Source: Flavobacterium sp. SLB02 (GTDB taxonomy: Bacteria > Bacteroidota > Bacteroidia > Flavobacteriales > Flavobacteriaceae). Taken from it: a DNA stretch of 64,000 nucleotides. The notes under the pieces were generated by a model. It ran no database searches. It was not told the DNA's origin and worked only from the letters and a program-made list of their open reading frames with translations. The stretch spans positions 1,996,522 to 2,060,521 of the forward strand of contig NZ_CP045928.1 of NCBI RefSeq assembly GCF_009664855.1, given 5' to 3'. The position numbers and the translations under genes are program-made. Shown in pieces: positions 44,144 through 53,049 of this stretch (its first letter is position 1; each line of letters starts with the position of its first letter).

Positions 44144-44194
44144 AGGTATTATATTAGAGTATAAATATAAGATTTATTAGATTAAATAATTTAT

Positions 44195-44719
44195 TTATAA
44201 AGCACTAATTGCTGCGGCAGTGTCAAATGATTTTTTAGATTTATCGAAGGCTGTAGAAAAATAATCCTTTTTATTAGAGGCTGTAAAATATCCCGTTTGG
44301 TCGCCAAAGGCATTTGAGTTTCCGGTAACTATAAAGCGAATTCCTTTGATGTCATTTTTTTTCAATTTTATCATTTCTGACGGAGTGAAATAATAATAGG
44401 ATGATGTTGTGCCTTCAGCACTTTCATTTACTTTTTTATCAACGCAGGGAATGACATCTGCATTTGCTAAATCAACATATAAACCACCGGAAATTCGGGT
44501 TTTATCGTTAGCAGTCTTAATGGTTATTTTTAAAACGCCTCCTTTTTCTGTCTTTGCAATCTGAACATTTGCTTCGCCCGTGTAAACATATTTTTCGCAA
44601 ATGAAAGTATAATTTTCTGTTGCTGGATAAGGTTTAGAACCTTTTATGCTCATAGTTTCCTGAGCGTTTGCAAATGTCGAAATCAACAGTAATAAAAAAA
44701 AAGGCAGTTTTAAATTCAT
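44195..44719 (-). CDS. Secreted protein of unknown function
   Basis: A 174-residue protein with a signal peptide (1-19, ANAQ|ETMS) and one disulfide pair likely in the mature chain (FICEKYVYTG and DVIPCVDKKV). No named domain is recognised. The remaining sequence is mostly beta (GGVLKITIKTAND, KGIRFIVTGNSNAFGD). It is 10 bp after the lipoprotein gene, so the pair is probably co-transcribed. Confidence 0.7.
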   Translation of the reverse strand: MNLKLPFFLLLLISTFANAQETMSIKGSKPYPATENYTFICEKYVYTGEANVQIAKTEKGGVLKITIKTANDKTRISGGLYVDLANADVIPCVDKKVNESAEGTTSSYYYFTPSEMIKLKKNDIKGIRFIVTGNSNAFGDQTGYFTASNKKDYFSTAFDKSKKSFDTAAAISAL

Positions 44720-44728
44720 AATTGTATT

Positions 44729-45205
44729 TTATTGTTCAGTTAGTTTAGAATCAAATTTTTCATCCCAATCCATTGATTTTATGGCAGAAACCAAATTGTC
44801 TTCATTTACAAAAACGCGCAATTCTTTATTGGCTACTTTCTTTGTGTATAAGGCGTGATAGCGGTAAACTACTTCTTGTTTTGTTTTGTAAACGCCATCT
44901 AGTTTTAAATCTATAAAGCTTCCGTAATACTGTCTAAATCTCTGACAGGTTTTTGTTAAACGCTCTTCGGTTGTGTTTTCTCTAACCGAGGTCGTAACTT
45001 CTGTGTCATTAAAAGGTTTAAACTTTGATGTATTACAAGTTTCTAAAACTCGTTTTCCTAACTCGTAAGCTTTTTGTTGTTGATTGGCATTGATTTCTGA
45101 ACCAGAAATTTTCTTAATCTTTAAATCTTCAGTATCTCTGCTAACGGTTTTCGATTTACACCCAATTAACAACAACAAACATATAATCAATCCTGCTTTC
45201 TTCAT
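44729..45205 (-). CDS. Putative lipoprotein of unknown function
   Basis: A 158-residue protein with a lipobox-like N-terminus (LIICLLLLIGC, Cys16), predicting attachment to a membrane by lipidation. The mature part contains YELGKRVLETCNTSKFKPF and an Arg-Tyr rich region (RFRQYYGSFIDLKLDG) but no named family. It is between an M23 peptidase gene (7 bp) and the secreted protein gene (10 bp), all minus strand. Confidence 0.7.
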   Translation of the reverse strand: MKKAGLIICLLLLIGCKSKTVSRDTEDLKIKKISGSEINANQQQKAYELGKRVLETCNTSKFKPFNDTEVTTSVRENTTEERLTKTCQRFRQYYGSFIDLKLDGVYKTKQEVVYRYHALYTKKVANKELRVFVNEDNLVSAIKSMDWDEKFDSKLTEQ

Positions 45206-45211
45206 AACTAT

Positions 45212-45889
45212 TTAAGTAATTTTTAATAATAAGTTGGGGTCAGGACAATTTTCTATATAAAAATTCAAATCATTTGTATTGCAAACTCCCGGATAATCTC
45301 CGTTATACTCTTCGATATTTTTTATGATCTGAAAGTGTACATGAGGCGCATAATCGCCGTTTACACTTGAATCTCCAAGGGTTCCAATTTTTTGACCTTT
45401 ATTAAAAAATGTCCCAACACTAAGGTTTTCTATACTTTCTAACGATAAATGTCCGAATAAAGTATAAAATTTTTCATTTTCGACGATGTGTTCCAAAATA
45501 ATGGTCGGGCCATAATCTCCCAAACCAATATTGTTTTTAAAGCTGTGCACTTTTCCGCTAAGCGGTGCCAAAACCGCAGTACCTGCTTTTGTCCATAAAT
45601 CGAGACCAATATGAATATTGCGTTCCGGAATAGAATCATTTTTGAAAATCGTACTTCGTTGGTACAAGGTACGACCTTCTATATAACCGCCATAGGCGAC
45701 TTCGGCATTATTTTTTTCTAAGTAATTAAATATAAATGTTTCAAATTCAGTTGCATTCCCAGGTTTTTTCTCCATCAATTCGTGATTCGTTACAGATAGA
45801 TCTAACGGAATGTATTTTGAAAGGTGAATATTAGAGTCAATTACTTTAGTAGGTGGTAAGGCTTTTAATATGGAGACAAGAGGTTTCAT
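45212..45889 (-). CDS. M23-family peptidoglycan metalloendopeptidase
   Basis: A 225-residue protein without a clear signal peptide. The LytM/M23 zinc motif HIGLDLWTKAGTAVLAPLSGKVHS (positions 93-116, first His and Asp ligands) and HVHFQI (HxH) near residue 192 are intact, together with the G.GTLGDSSVNGDYAPH segment. Members cut peptide cross-links in peptidoglycan or related peptides. An N-terminal 75-residue region precedes the domain. Without a visible export signal its compartment is uncertain. Confidence 0.85.
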   Translation of the reverse strand: MKPLVSILKALPPTKVIDSNIHLSKYIPLDLSVTNHELMEKKPGNATEFETFIFNYLEKNNAEVAYGGYIEGRTLYQRSTIFKNDSIPERNIHIGLDLWTKAGTAVLAPLSGKVHSFKNNIGLGDYGPTIILEHIVENEKFYTLFGHLSLESIENLSVGTFFNKGQKIGTLGDSSVNGDYAPHVHFQIIKNIEEYNGDYPGVCNTNDLNFYIENCPDPNLLLKIT

Positions 45890-45901
45890 AAAATTTAATT
45901 T

Positions 45902-46567
45902 TTAGACGACTTTTTCGATAATTATTAATTCGTTATGTACTTCTATGCGGGGCAGCATTTTTGAAGTAAAAAATTCTGAGTTTATTTCTGAAATATATTT
46001 TCTATTACGAACATTATGAGCTTCATCTAAAATCATGGTATTAAAGAGTACAAATCCATGATTTTTTAAAAGAGAGCAAATGCGTTCGCTAAAAAAACTT
46101 TCAAACAAAAAGTTGGGCATTTTTATATCTTCAAAAATATCAATAATAATGAGATCATATTTGTTTTTTGTTTTTAAAACAAATTCGAAAGCATCATCAA
46201 TTACAATTTCCAGTTGTTTTATCTGATCAAGGCTGAAGTACTGATTGGCAATCTGAATAATTTCTGAATCAATTTCGACACCTGTAATTTTGCCTTTATA
46301 TTCAATTTCGTCTACAAGGGTTTTAATGACGCTCCCGCCGGCAACTCCTAATAAAAGAATGTGATCCATTTTAAGAATGGCATTGTAACCTATGTTTCTA
46401 AGACCGTATCTTAATATGCGTTGTAAACTTCCGTATGAATAATTGGTATTTTCAGAATCCAGAACCAGCTCACCATTGGCCCATGTAACTTCGATAATTT
46501 TACTTCTTTCTGATTTTTTCTTGAATATTTTTATTGGAATGATATAACTGAATAATTTTTGAATCAT
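45902..46567 (-). CDS. Spermidine-synthase-like SAM-dependent methyltransferase fold protein
   Basis: A 221-residue protein. The dinucleotide-type glycine loop is LLLGVAGGSVIKTL, followed by an acidic ligand in GVEIDSEIIQIANQYF, then an Asp-containing block IVIDDAFEFVLKTKNKYDLIIIDIFEDIKMPN. This is the Rossmann fold of spermidine synthase-like methyltransferases; without the conserved aminopropyl residues, spermidine synthesis is not assured. It starts the minus-strand run that ends at 43673. Confidence 0.75.
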   Translation of the reverse strand: MIQKLFSYIIPIKIFKKKSERSKIIEVTWANGELVLDSENTNYSYGSLQRILRYGLRNIGYNAILKMDHILLLGVAGGSVIKTLVDEIEYKGKITGVEIDSEIIQIANQYFSLDQIKQLEIVIDDAFEFVLKTKNKYDLIIIDIFEDIKMPNFLFESFFSERICSLLKNHGFVLFNTMILDEAHNVRNRKYISEINSEFFTSKMLPRIEVHNELIIIEKVV

Positions 46568-46632
46568 TTTTAAATGCTTTTACTCAAATTTACCATTTAA
46601 ATCTTTTATTTTGCAACACAAAATAAATTTTA

Positions 46633-47202
46633 ATGAAAAAACAGTTGTATAAATTCATCTTTTTTAAGCTAATGGGCTGGAAAATAGTAGGAATTGAAAA
46701 TGCGGAAGTGAAAAAATGTGTGATGATGGTGATGCCCCATACAAGTAATCATGATTTTTATTTAGGAATATTTACCCGTGGCATTTCAGGACTGGAAATG
46801 AACTGGGTCGGAAAGAAGGAATTATTTAAGTTTCCGTTTGGATATTATTTTAGAAGCGCAGGAGGAGAACCTCTGGATCGTTCGGGAGGATTGAATAAAG
46901 TAGATTCGATTGCGGCTATTTTTGACAGAAAAGAAGTTTTTCGTCTGGCTGTTGCGCCCGAAGGAACCCGTAAAGAAGTAAAAGAAATCAGAAGCGGATT
47001 TTATTATATTGCAATTAAAGCAAATGCACCTATTGTCCCGGTTGCTTTTGACTGGGGAAAGAAAGAAGTGAGCTTTGCAAAACCATTTTATCCAACAGGA
47101 AATTACGAAGCAGATCTTATGATTTTAAAAAAACATTATAAAGGAGTCGTAGGTAAAATTCCTGAGAATGGCTTTCAGTTGCAAATTTTCGATGTTTTTT
47201 AA
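46633..47202 (+). CDS. PlsC-type lysophospholipid acyltransferase
   Basis: A 189-residue protein with the acyltransferase motif I MMVMPHTSNHDFYLGIF (H-x4-D, starting near residue 35), motif II GKKELFKFPFGYYFRSAGGEPLDRS, and EGTR in VAPEGTRKEVKEIRSGF (motif III). The short length and the absence of a long N-terminal helix are typical of the Bacteroidota PlsC-like proteins. It acylates a glycerophosphate-type acceptor at the inner face of the membrane; the acceptor is inferred. Confidence 0.9.
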   Translation: MKKQLYKFIFFKLMGWKIVGIENAEVKKCVMMVMPHTSNHDFYLGIFTRGISGLEMNWVGKKELFKFPFGYYFRSAGGEPLDRSGGLNKVDSIAAIFDRKEVFRLAVAPEGTRKEVKEIRSGFYYIAIKANAPIVPVAFDWGKKEVSFAKPFYPTGNYEADLMILKKHYKGVVGKIPENGFQLQIFDVF

Positions 47203-47267
47203 GTTACGTGAGAATCGTTTAAACGAAAAATATTTTCATTTTTTTTGAAATATGCGATTTTTTCGAT

Positions 47268-47720
47268 CTACGGATTATAGGCCTTGAAGGTTCCGTTTTT
47301 ATAAAAAATAACAATTTTCTCCATTTCACTCTCTTGAGAACTTAAATTTTGATTTTTAATTTCTGGAGAAATTCTTATTTCGGTTTTTTCAGCTTCTTTA
47401 TATTGAATAGCCGAAAATAAATCTCCGCCACTTATATTTTCATTTGAAGAAATAGGAGCAGGATTTTTTGTCGTTTCTACAACTTCTTCATTGTTTTTAG
47501 GAAAACTTCCTTTTCCGTTCAAAATCCAATACAGGTCAACATCAGGAAAAACTTCCATAATCTTCATCACAAAATCCAAGCTTGGTTTGTTTCTGCCAGA
47601 AAGTAGGTGAGACATACTAGAACGCTGTACGCCAATTTTATCAGCAAACGAAGAGGCATTTAAGGCATAATAGTCAAGTATTATTTCAAGACGTTTTACA
47701 AAATCATCGATGTTTACCAT
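47268..47720 (-). CDS. XRE-family helix-turn-helix regulator
   Basis: A 150-residue protein. The N-terminal HTH_3 domain (5-65) includes SSFADKIGVQRSSMSHLLSG (recognition helix 33-40) and YWILNGKG. Residues 75-120 are a polar linker and 130-150 a short C-terminal strand-rich tail (EKIVIFYKNGTFKAYNP). The ATG (CAT at 47718-47720) lies inside a TTTAC-N4-GTAAA palindrome, and further copies cover its promoter, so autoregulation is likely. It is divergent from the M14 peptidase gene. Confidence 0.88.
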   Translation of the reverse strand: MVNIDDFVKRLEIILDYYALNASSFADKIGVQRSSMSHLLSGRNKPSLDFVMKIMEVFPDVDLYWILNGKGSFPKNNEEVVETTKNPAPISSNENISGGDLFSAIQYKEAEKTEIRISPEIKNQNLSSQESEMEKIVIFYKNGTFKAYNP

Positions 47721-47797
47721 TGTAAATTATTGTTTTTAAAACCGTTGTTTACAAATGTAACTAAAAGAATCTAATAAAGCAATTTTACAGTTGTAAA
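47713..47797. promoter_or_regulatory. Operator cluster 1 (three TTTAC-N4-GTAAA sites) at the XRE promoter
   Basis: Palindromes: TTTACCATTGTAAA at 47713-47726 (covering the XRE start codon), TTTACAAATGTAAC at 47748-47761, and TTTACAGTTGTAAA at 47784-47797. Centres are 35 and 36 bp apart. On the minus strand the middle site contains TACATTTG (47752-47759), the -7 box of the XRE promoter, with TTG at 47780-47782 (spacer 20 bp) just beside the third site. Binding of the XRE protein would block its own transcription. Confidence 0.7.
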
Positions 47798-47947
47798 TTA
47801 TCAAAAGTAAGGTATAATGTATTAATTATAACTTTAACTAATAGTACATAAGTAACTAATTACAAGTTATTTGATGTTGTTTGATTAAAATTATAACATT
47901 TGTCAACTCCTGTGTATACTAAATGATTAATAATCTTTAAAATCTTG

Positions 47948-48018
47948 TTTACAATTATAAATTATCTTTATTTTTAACTGTTTACAATTGTAAAAATAAA
48001 GATGTTTACTTTTGTAAA
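47948..48018. promoter_or_regulatory. Operator cluster 2 (three TTTAC-N4-GTAAA sites) at the M14 peptidase promoter
   Basis: Palindromes: TTTACAATTATAAA (47948-47961, one mismatch), perfect TTTACAATTGTAAA (47981-47994), and TTTACTTTTGTAAA (48005-48018, extending to GTTTAC...GTAAAC). The last contains TACTTTTG (48007-48014), a -7 box for the peptidase gene. TTG at 47988-47990 is 16 bp before it and lies inside the second site. Occupation of the sites would repress the peptidase gene. Confidence 0.7.
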
Positions 48019-48032
48019 CTAATCAAAAGACA

Positions 48033-49187
48033 ATGAATTTAGAAGAATTATTTAGCCAATACAAAGAGAAAACAATAGAAGGTCGTTATCTAACATTAGA
48101 TCATATTAAACCCATATTAGATAAACTAAATACTAATAATCAAGTACAAATAATTGGAAGATCGGTTTTAGACGAACCTATATATAGTTATCAAATTGGA
48201 ACCGGAGAAACGCGTATTTACCTTTGGTCACAAATGCACGGAAACGAAAGCACGACCACAAAAGCCTTGTTTGACTTTATTAATGTCTTAAACAGCGGAT
48301 CTGAGATTGCAGAGAAAATACTTAATACCTTTACCTTTTACTGCATTCCTATTTTAAATCCAGACGGCGCAAGGCTTTATACAAGGGAAAATGCCAATAA
48401 AATTGACTTAAACAGGGATTCACAAAACCTTACTCAACCTGAAAGCAGGGTGTTAAGAGAAGTTTTTAAGACCTTTAAACCTCATTACTGCTTTAATCTG
48501 CATGATCAGCGTACTATATTTGGTGCAGGAGATACTGGAAAACCTGCAACCGTTTCATTTTTAGCACCTTCTTATAATGAAGAAAGAGAAGTAAATGAAA
48601 ACCGTTTAAAAGCTATTAATGTGATTGCCGGAATCAATGATGTATTACAAAAGCACATCCCGGGACAGGTGGGCCGATTTGATGATTCATTTAATATCAA
48701 CTGTATAGGGGATACGTTTCAGTTTTTAGGAGTACCAACAATTTTATTCGAAGCAGGTCATTTTCCTCATGATTATGACCGCGAAATCACTCGAAAACTC
48801 ATATTTTTCTCACTTTTTTCAAGTTTTAAACTCATTAGCGAAAACGATTTAGTTGATAACAGAATTAATGATTATTTGAATATTTCACAAAATAAAGTCG
48901 TTTTTTATGATTTTATGTATAAAAATATCAAAATAAATTATGATGGTATCGAAATTATTACGAATTTTGTCGCACAATACAAAGAAGAATTGATTGAAAA
49001 TAAGATTCATTTTAACGCTTACATAGTTGAAACGGGCGAATTGGAAAATTATTTTGGACATTATGAATACGATGCAAAAGGCGCAATTTATTCTGATGAC
49101 TTTAGTGGTTTTCCGAAATCGAATCAAAAAGCAGATTTTTATTTAAATAAAAATGTTAAATTTGTTAACGGATTGATAAAAAGTTAA
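48033..49187 (+). CDS. M14-family zinc carboxypeptidase-like enzyme
   Basis: A 384-residue protein with no signal peptide. The zinc motif HGNES (His69, Glu72) lies in SQMHGNESTTT, the second His in FNLHDQRTIF (about 158), and the catalytic Glu in LFEAGHFPHDYD (about 242). The fold is M14 (carboxypeptidase/ succinylglutamate desuccinylase-like). Substrate is unknown; peptide or cell-wall fragments are possible. Three palindromic operators overlap its promoter. A separate domain at about 290-384 has no recognisable motif. The Lrp gene is 77 bp downstream. Confidence 0.85.
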   Translation: MNLEELFSQYKEKTIEGRYLTLDHIKPILDKLNTNNQVQIIGRSVLDEPIYSYQIGTGETRIYLWSQMHGNESTTTKALFDFINVLNSGSEIAEKILNTFTFYCIPILNPDGARLYTRENANKIDLNRDSQNLTQPESRVLREVFKTFKPHYCFNLHDQRTIFGAGDTGKPATVSFLAPSYNEEREVNENRLKAINVIAGINDVLQKHIPGQVGRFDDSFNINCIGDTFQFLGVPTILFEAGHFPHDYDREITRKLIFFSLFSSFKLISENDLVDNRINDYLNISQNKVVFYDFMYKNIKINYDGIEIITNFVAQYKEELIENKIHFNAYIVETGELENYFGHYEYDAKGAIYSDDFSGFPKSNQKADFYLNKNVKFVNGLIKS

Positions 49188-49264
49188 TTTTTATGTGAAT
49201 TTGTTGTTTTTTATATATATTTTTATACTTTGTAATAGCAATTAGTAATATTAATTAAAGAATT

Positions 49265-49744
49265 ATGAGTAAATTTCGTTTAGATGAAGTAGATCACCAG
49301 ATTTTAGATATGTTAATAGACAATACGAGAGTTCCGTTTACTGACATTGCAAAAAAACTATTGATATCTGCTGGTACAGTGCACGTTAGGGTTAAGAAAA
49401 TGGAAGACGCAGGAATAATAATGGGTTCTTCATTGGCTTTGGATTACGATAAATTAGGGTATTCATTTATTGCATACGTTGGTGTGTTCCTTAATAATAC
49501 GTCTCAAACTAAATTTGTATTAGAGCGAATCAATCAAATTCCGTTCGTAACAGTAGCTTCTGTAACGACAGGAAAATTCAATATCTTTTGCAAAATTAGA
49601 GCAAAAGATACTAAGCACGCAAAAGAGGTTATCTTTATGATAGATGATATCGATGGTGTTTACAGAACAGAAACTATGATTTCATTAGAAGAAAGTATCA
49701 ACGATAAGAAGCGTTTGATGCATACTATTTTTAAAAATATGTAA
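49265..49744 (+). CDS. Lrp/AsnC-family regulator
   Basis: A 159-residue protein. The N-terminal wHTH (LDEVDHQILDMLIDNTRVPFTDIAKKL, LISAGTVHVRVKKMEDAGII) is followed by the RAM effector domain (GYSFIAYVGVFLN, VTVASVTTGKFNIFCKIRAKD). It is probably a dimer or octamer, binding an amino acid in the RAM domain. Its place between the M14 peptidase and a terminator does not identify its targets. Confidence 0.9.
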   Translation: MSKFRLDEVDHQILDMLIDNTRVPFTDIAKKLLISAGTVHVRVKKMEDAGIIMGSSLALDYDKLGYSFIAYVGVFLNNTSQTKFVLERINQIPFVTVASVTTGKFNIFCKIRAKDTKHAKEVIFMIDDIDGVYRTETMISLEESINDKKRLMHTIFKNM

Positions 49745-49772
49745 TTTTTTCTTGAATGCTATATTAAAATAT

Positions 49773-49801
49773 AACCTCAAGTTTATTCTTGGGGTTTTTT
49801 T
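49773..49801 (+). terminator. Rho-independent terminator after the Lrp gene
   Basis: CCTCAAG pairs with CTTGGGG (one wobble) around TTTATT and is followed by a run of seven Ts. Confidence 0.8.
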
Positions 49802-49831
49802 ATGACTAATTAACCACAACTACAATAGATT

Positions 49832-52417
49832 ATGTACACGTTACCAAAAATTGAACGCTTTAATCAAGATGTTCTTTCAAAATACCACATTTACAATAGT
49901 GTATTTATAACATTGCCTTTTGATTCTATTGATAATACAGGAGCGCTACTTCCTTTATTTACAGAGACATGCGAAACGGGATTTAAAAAACAAGAAACAC
50001 CAAAAGAAATATTCGATTTCTTCTCTAATCGATATTTAAACAATGCAACTGAGACAGATAAGATCGATTTAATGTTTCGATTTATCCAGTATACAGAACG
50101 TCAGATTGTATTGTTTGATGCCATTGAAGATGCTGCTTTTCCGGAAGTTAATAATATGGAAGGCCGCGGATCTTTGCGTGATATTAAAGAGAAATCAGAC
50201 GCTAAAGAGAAAGACGATGAATTGATCGAATTCTTAGAAAATTTTAATGTCAGAACAGTTCTAACAGCGCATCCAACGCAATTTTACCCGGGACCGGTTC
50301 TGGGAATTATAAACGATTTGACCGAAGCTATTCGTTTGAATGATTTATTAAAAATAAAAGAATTACTAGCGCAATTAGGAAAAACACCTTTTATTCAGAA
50401 CGAAAAACCAAATCCTTACGATGAAGCAGTTAGTTTGATCTGGTATTTAGAGAATGTTTTTTACGCTACTTCAGGCGAAATTGTTCATTATTTACAAAAG
50501 AACATTCTTCAGGGAAATGCTATTCAGAATCAATTAATAAAGTTAGGATTCTGGCCAGGAGGAGATCGTGACGGAAATCCTTTCGTTACTACTGAGATTA
50601 CTTTGAAAGTTGCTGAACGTTTACGTACTTCAATTTTAAAGTGTTATTATATCGAAATGAGAAACTTAAAACGCAAGTTAACTTTCTCAGGAGTAGATAC
50701 TTTGGTGTCCGAACTTGAACATAAACTTTATCGTTCTGTTTTTTATTCTAAAGGAGAAATTTACATCACTTTAGATGAATTATTGACACAATTAAATCTT
50801 ATTCGTGATATCATTATCGAAAAACACCAATCTCTTTATTTAGATGATCTGGAAGCATTTTTGGTAAAAATTAATCTTTTCGGTTTCCATTTTGCTACTT
50901 TAGATATTCGTCAGAATAGTAAGATTCATGATGCCGTATTTAAAGATGTAGTAAATCATTATTTAAATTCTGGTTCTCCGATATTTCCATCAAATTACTT
51001 TGAATTATCTGAAAGTGAAAAATTAATTGTTTTATCTAAAGTGAAGGGAGAATTAAATCCGGCTGATTTCGAAAATGAAATCACCAGATCTACTTTAGAA
51101 TCCGTTCAGGCAATTAAAACAATTCAAAAAGCTAATGGTGAGTTTGGTGCTAATCGTTATATCATTAGTAATAACGAAAGCGCATTGAATGTAATGGAGA
51201 CTTTTGCTATGATCAGATTGAACAATTGGGAAAATCCAACTGTAGATATTATTCCGCTTTTTGAATCTGTTGATGATTTGCAAAATGCGCACCATATTAT
51301 GGAGCAATTGTATACCAATCCTGAATATTCAAAACATTTGCAGGAAAGAGGCAACAAGCAAACAATTATGTTAGGTTTCTCTGACGGAACTAAAGATGGT
51401 GGTTACCTAATGGCAAACTGGAGTATTTATCAGGCAAAAATTGCTTTAACCGAAATATCCAGAAAATACGGCATTAAAGCGATTTTCTTTGACGGACGCG
51501 GTGGACCTCCAGCTCGTGGCGGTGGAAAAACACATAAATTTTATGCTTCTTTAGGGCCAAAGATCGAAAATAATGAAATTCAGATTACGGTTCAGGGACA
51601 AACGATTAGTTCTAATTTTGGAACTTTGGATTCTTGTCGTTATAATATCGAGAATTTATTGACTGCCGGTGTAACCAATCAGGTATTTAGTAAAGAGAAA
51701 AACGAATTGAGTGCAGATGAAACTCAAATTTTAACGCAATTGGCTGATTTAGGTTATGAGAAGTACCTAAGCTTTAAAAACCATCCAAAATTCATTCCGT
51801 ATTTAGAGAAAATGAGTACGTTAAAATATTACTCAAAAACTAATATCGGAAGCCGTCCATCTAAAAGAAGTAAATCTGAATCATTAGATTTTGCTGATTT
51901 AAGAGCGATTCCTTTTGTAGGTTCATGGAGTCAATTGAAACAAAATGTACCTGGATTTTTTGGAGTAGGATCAGCGTTAAAACATTTTGAAGAATCAGGA
52001 CAATGGGATAAAGTACATGATTTGTATCATAATTCTTTATTCTTTAAAACATTGCTTGAAAACAGTATGATGTCGTTGGCTAAATCATTTTTGCCGTTAA
52101 CAGCTTACATGAGAAATGATCCTGAATTTGGTGAATTCTGGCAAATTATTTACGATGAATTCCAGGAAACAAAACGTTTATTACTTAAAATTGCAGGACA
52201 TAAAACGCTTATGGAAAACTATCCTGATGGTATAGCATCGATTCAGGTAAGAGAGCGTATTGTATTGCCATTGTTAACAATACAACAATATGCTTTGTTA
52301 AGAATTAACGAACTGAACAAAGAAAATGAGATTGATGAAGAGTTGGTAAAAGTATATGAAAAAATCGTGACGAGATCACTTTTCGGAAATACTAATGCAA
52401 GTAGAAACTCTGCATAA
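49832..52417 (+). CDS. ppc: Phosphoenolpyruvate carboxylase
   Basis: An 861-residue protein of normal length for the bacterial enzyme. Active-site motifs: TVLTAHPTQF (the catalytic His), GGDRDGNPF, HFATLDIRQNS, MLGFSDGTKDGGYL, and FDGRGGPPARGGGKTH. The classic E. coli motif FHGRGGxxGRGG is altered at two positions (D for H, PPA for xxG) as in many Bacteroidota. The C-terminus reads TNASRNSA rather than the common QNTG, so the last residue differs. It carboxylates PEP to oxaloacetate to refill the TCA cycle. Confidence 0.93.
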   Translation: MYTLPKIERFNQDVLSKYHIYNSVFITLPFDSIDNTGALLPLFTETCETGFKKQETPKEIFDFFSNRYLNNATETDKIDLMFRFIQYTERQIVLFDAIEDAAFPEVNNMEGRGSLRDIKEKSDAKEKDDELIEFLENFNVRTVLTAHPTQFYPGPVLGIINDLTEAIRLNDLLKIKELLAQLGKTPFIQNEKPNPYDEAVSLIWYLENVFYATSGEIVHYLQKNILQGNAIQNQLIKLGFWPGGDRDGNPFVTTEITLKVAERLRTSILKCYYIEMRNLKRKLTFSGVDTLVSELEHKLYRSVFYSKGEIYITLDELLTQLNLIRDIIIEKHQSLYLDDLEAFLVKINLFGFHFATLDIRQNSKIHDAVFKDVVNHYLNSGSPIFPSNYFELSESEKLIVLSKVKGELNPADFENEITRSTLESVQAIKTIQKANGEFGANRYIISNNESALNVMETFAMIRLNNWENPTVDIIPLFESVDDLQNAHHIMEQLYTNPEYSKHLQERGNKQTIMLGFSDGTKDGGYLMANWSIYQAKIALTEISRKYGIKAIFFDGRGGPPARGGGKTHKFYASLGPKIENNEIQITVQGQTISSNFGTLDSCRYNIENLLTAGVTNQVFSKEKNELSADETQILTQLADLGYEKYLSFKNHPKFIPYLEKMSTLKYYSKTNIGSRPSKRSKSESLDFADLRAIPFVGSWSQLKQNVPGFFGVGSALKHFEESGQWDKVHDLYHNSLFFKTLLENSMMSLAKSFLPLTAYMRNDPEFGEFWQIIYDEFQETKRLLLKIAGHKTLMENYPDGIASIQVRERIVLPLLTIQQYALLRINELNKENEIDEELVKVYEKIVTRSLFGNTNASRNSA

Positions 52418-52451
52418 ATTTGATTGAAAGAACTGCAAAAAAAATATAAAT

Positions 52452-52967
52452 ATGAATTCAAATCAGTTATTGGAAACAGAATATTCAGGTCCTTTTGCGA
52501 ATTATGTCCGCGAAGCCGGAGAAATTAATCTGATCGAGGAATTAGAAATTTCTCTTCATGATTTTATTCGATTTGTTCAAAATATTCCATTAGATAAATT
52601 TGACTATCGCTATGCCGAAGGTAAGTGGACGATTAAGGATATCATTCAGCATTTGATTGATTGCGAGCGTATTTTTGCTTATCGTGCTTTGCGTTTTTCA
52701 AGAAATGATAAAACCGCATTACCAGGATTTGAAGAAAACGATTATGTTGACAATACCGCTGCAGGCAAAAGAAGTATTCAGGAATTACTAACTGAGCTTT
52801 CCGCGCTAAGACATTCAACTTTATTGTTTTACAAAAGTTTATCTGAAGAGCAACTTAAAAGAGTTGGAACGGCTTCAAACCATCAAATTTCTGCAGGTGC
52901 TTTGGGTTTTGTGATTATCGGACACCAAAAACACCATCAGAAAGTTTTTGAGGAAAGGTATTTATAG
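52452..52967 (+). CDS. DinB-family protein
   Basis: A 171-residue four-helix-bundle protein. WTIKDIIQHLIDCERIFAYRALRFSR and a second histidine cluster GFVIIGHQKHHQKVFEERY form the three-His metal site of the DinB/YfiT fold. Many such proteins are thiol-linked transferases (including bacillithiol-S-transferase candidates such as BstA), which would agree with the YpdA gene here. The role is inferred only. 34 bp separate it from ppc. Confidence 0.85.
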   Translation: MNSNQLLETEYSGPFANYVREAGEINLIEELEISLHDFIRFVQNIPLDKFDYRYAEGKWTIKDIIQHLIDCERIFAYRALRFSRNDKTALPGFEENDYVDNTAAGKRSIQELLTELSALRHSTLLFYKSLSEEQLKRVGTASNHQISAGALGFVIIGHQKHHQKVFEERYL

Positions 52968-52984
52968 ATCTTAGATTATTGATA

Positions 52985-53022
52985 TAAAAAAATCCTGTGA
53001 ATCAACTTCACAGGATTTTTTT
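52985..53022 (+). terminator. Rho-independent terminator after dinB-like gene
   Basis: AAAATCCTGTGA pairs with TTCACAGGATTTT around a short loop, followed by a run of Ts. It begins 18 bp after the stop. Confidence 0.85.
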
Positions 53023-53049
53023 TTGTTTTTTAAGTATGGAGGCTTCAGT

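Noticed and set aside
47820..47945. Further palindromes of the operator type in the middle of the XRE-M14 gap
   Set aside because: Sequences such as taactaattacaagttatt share some bases but do not fit TTTAC-N4-GTAAA.
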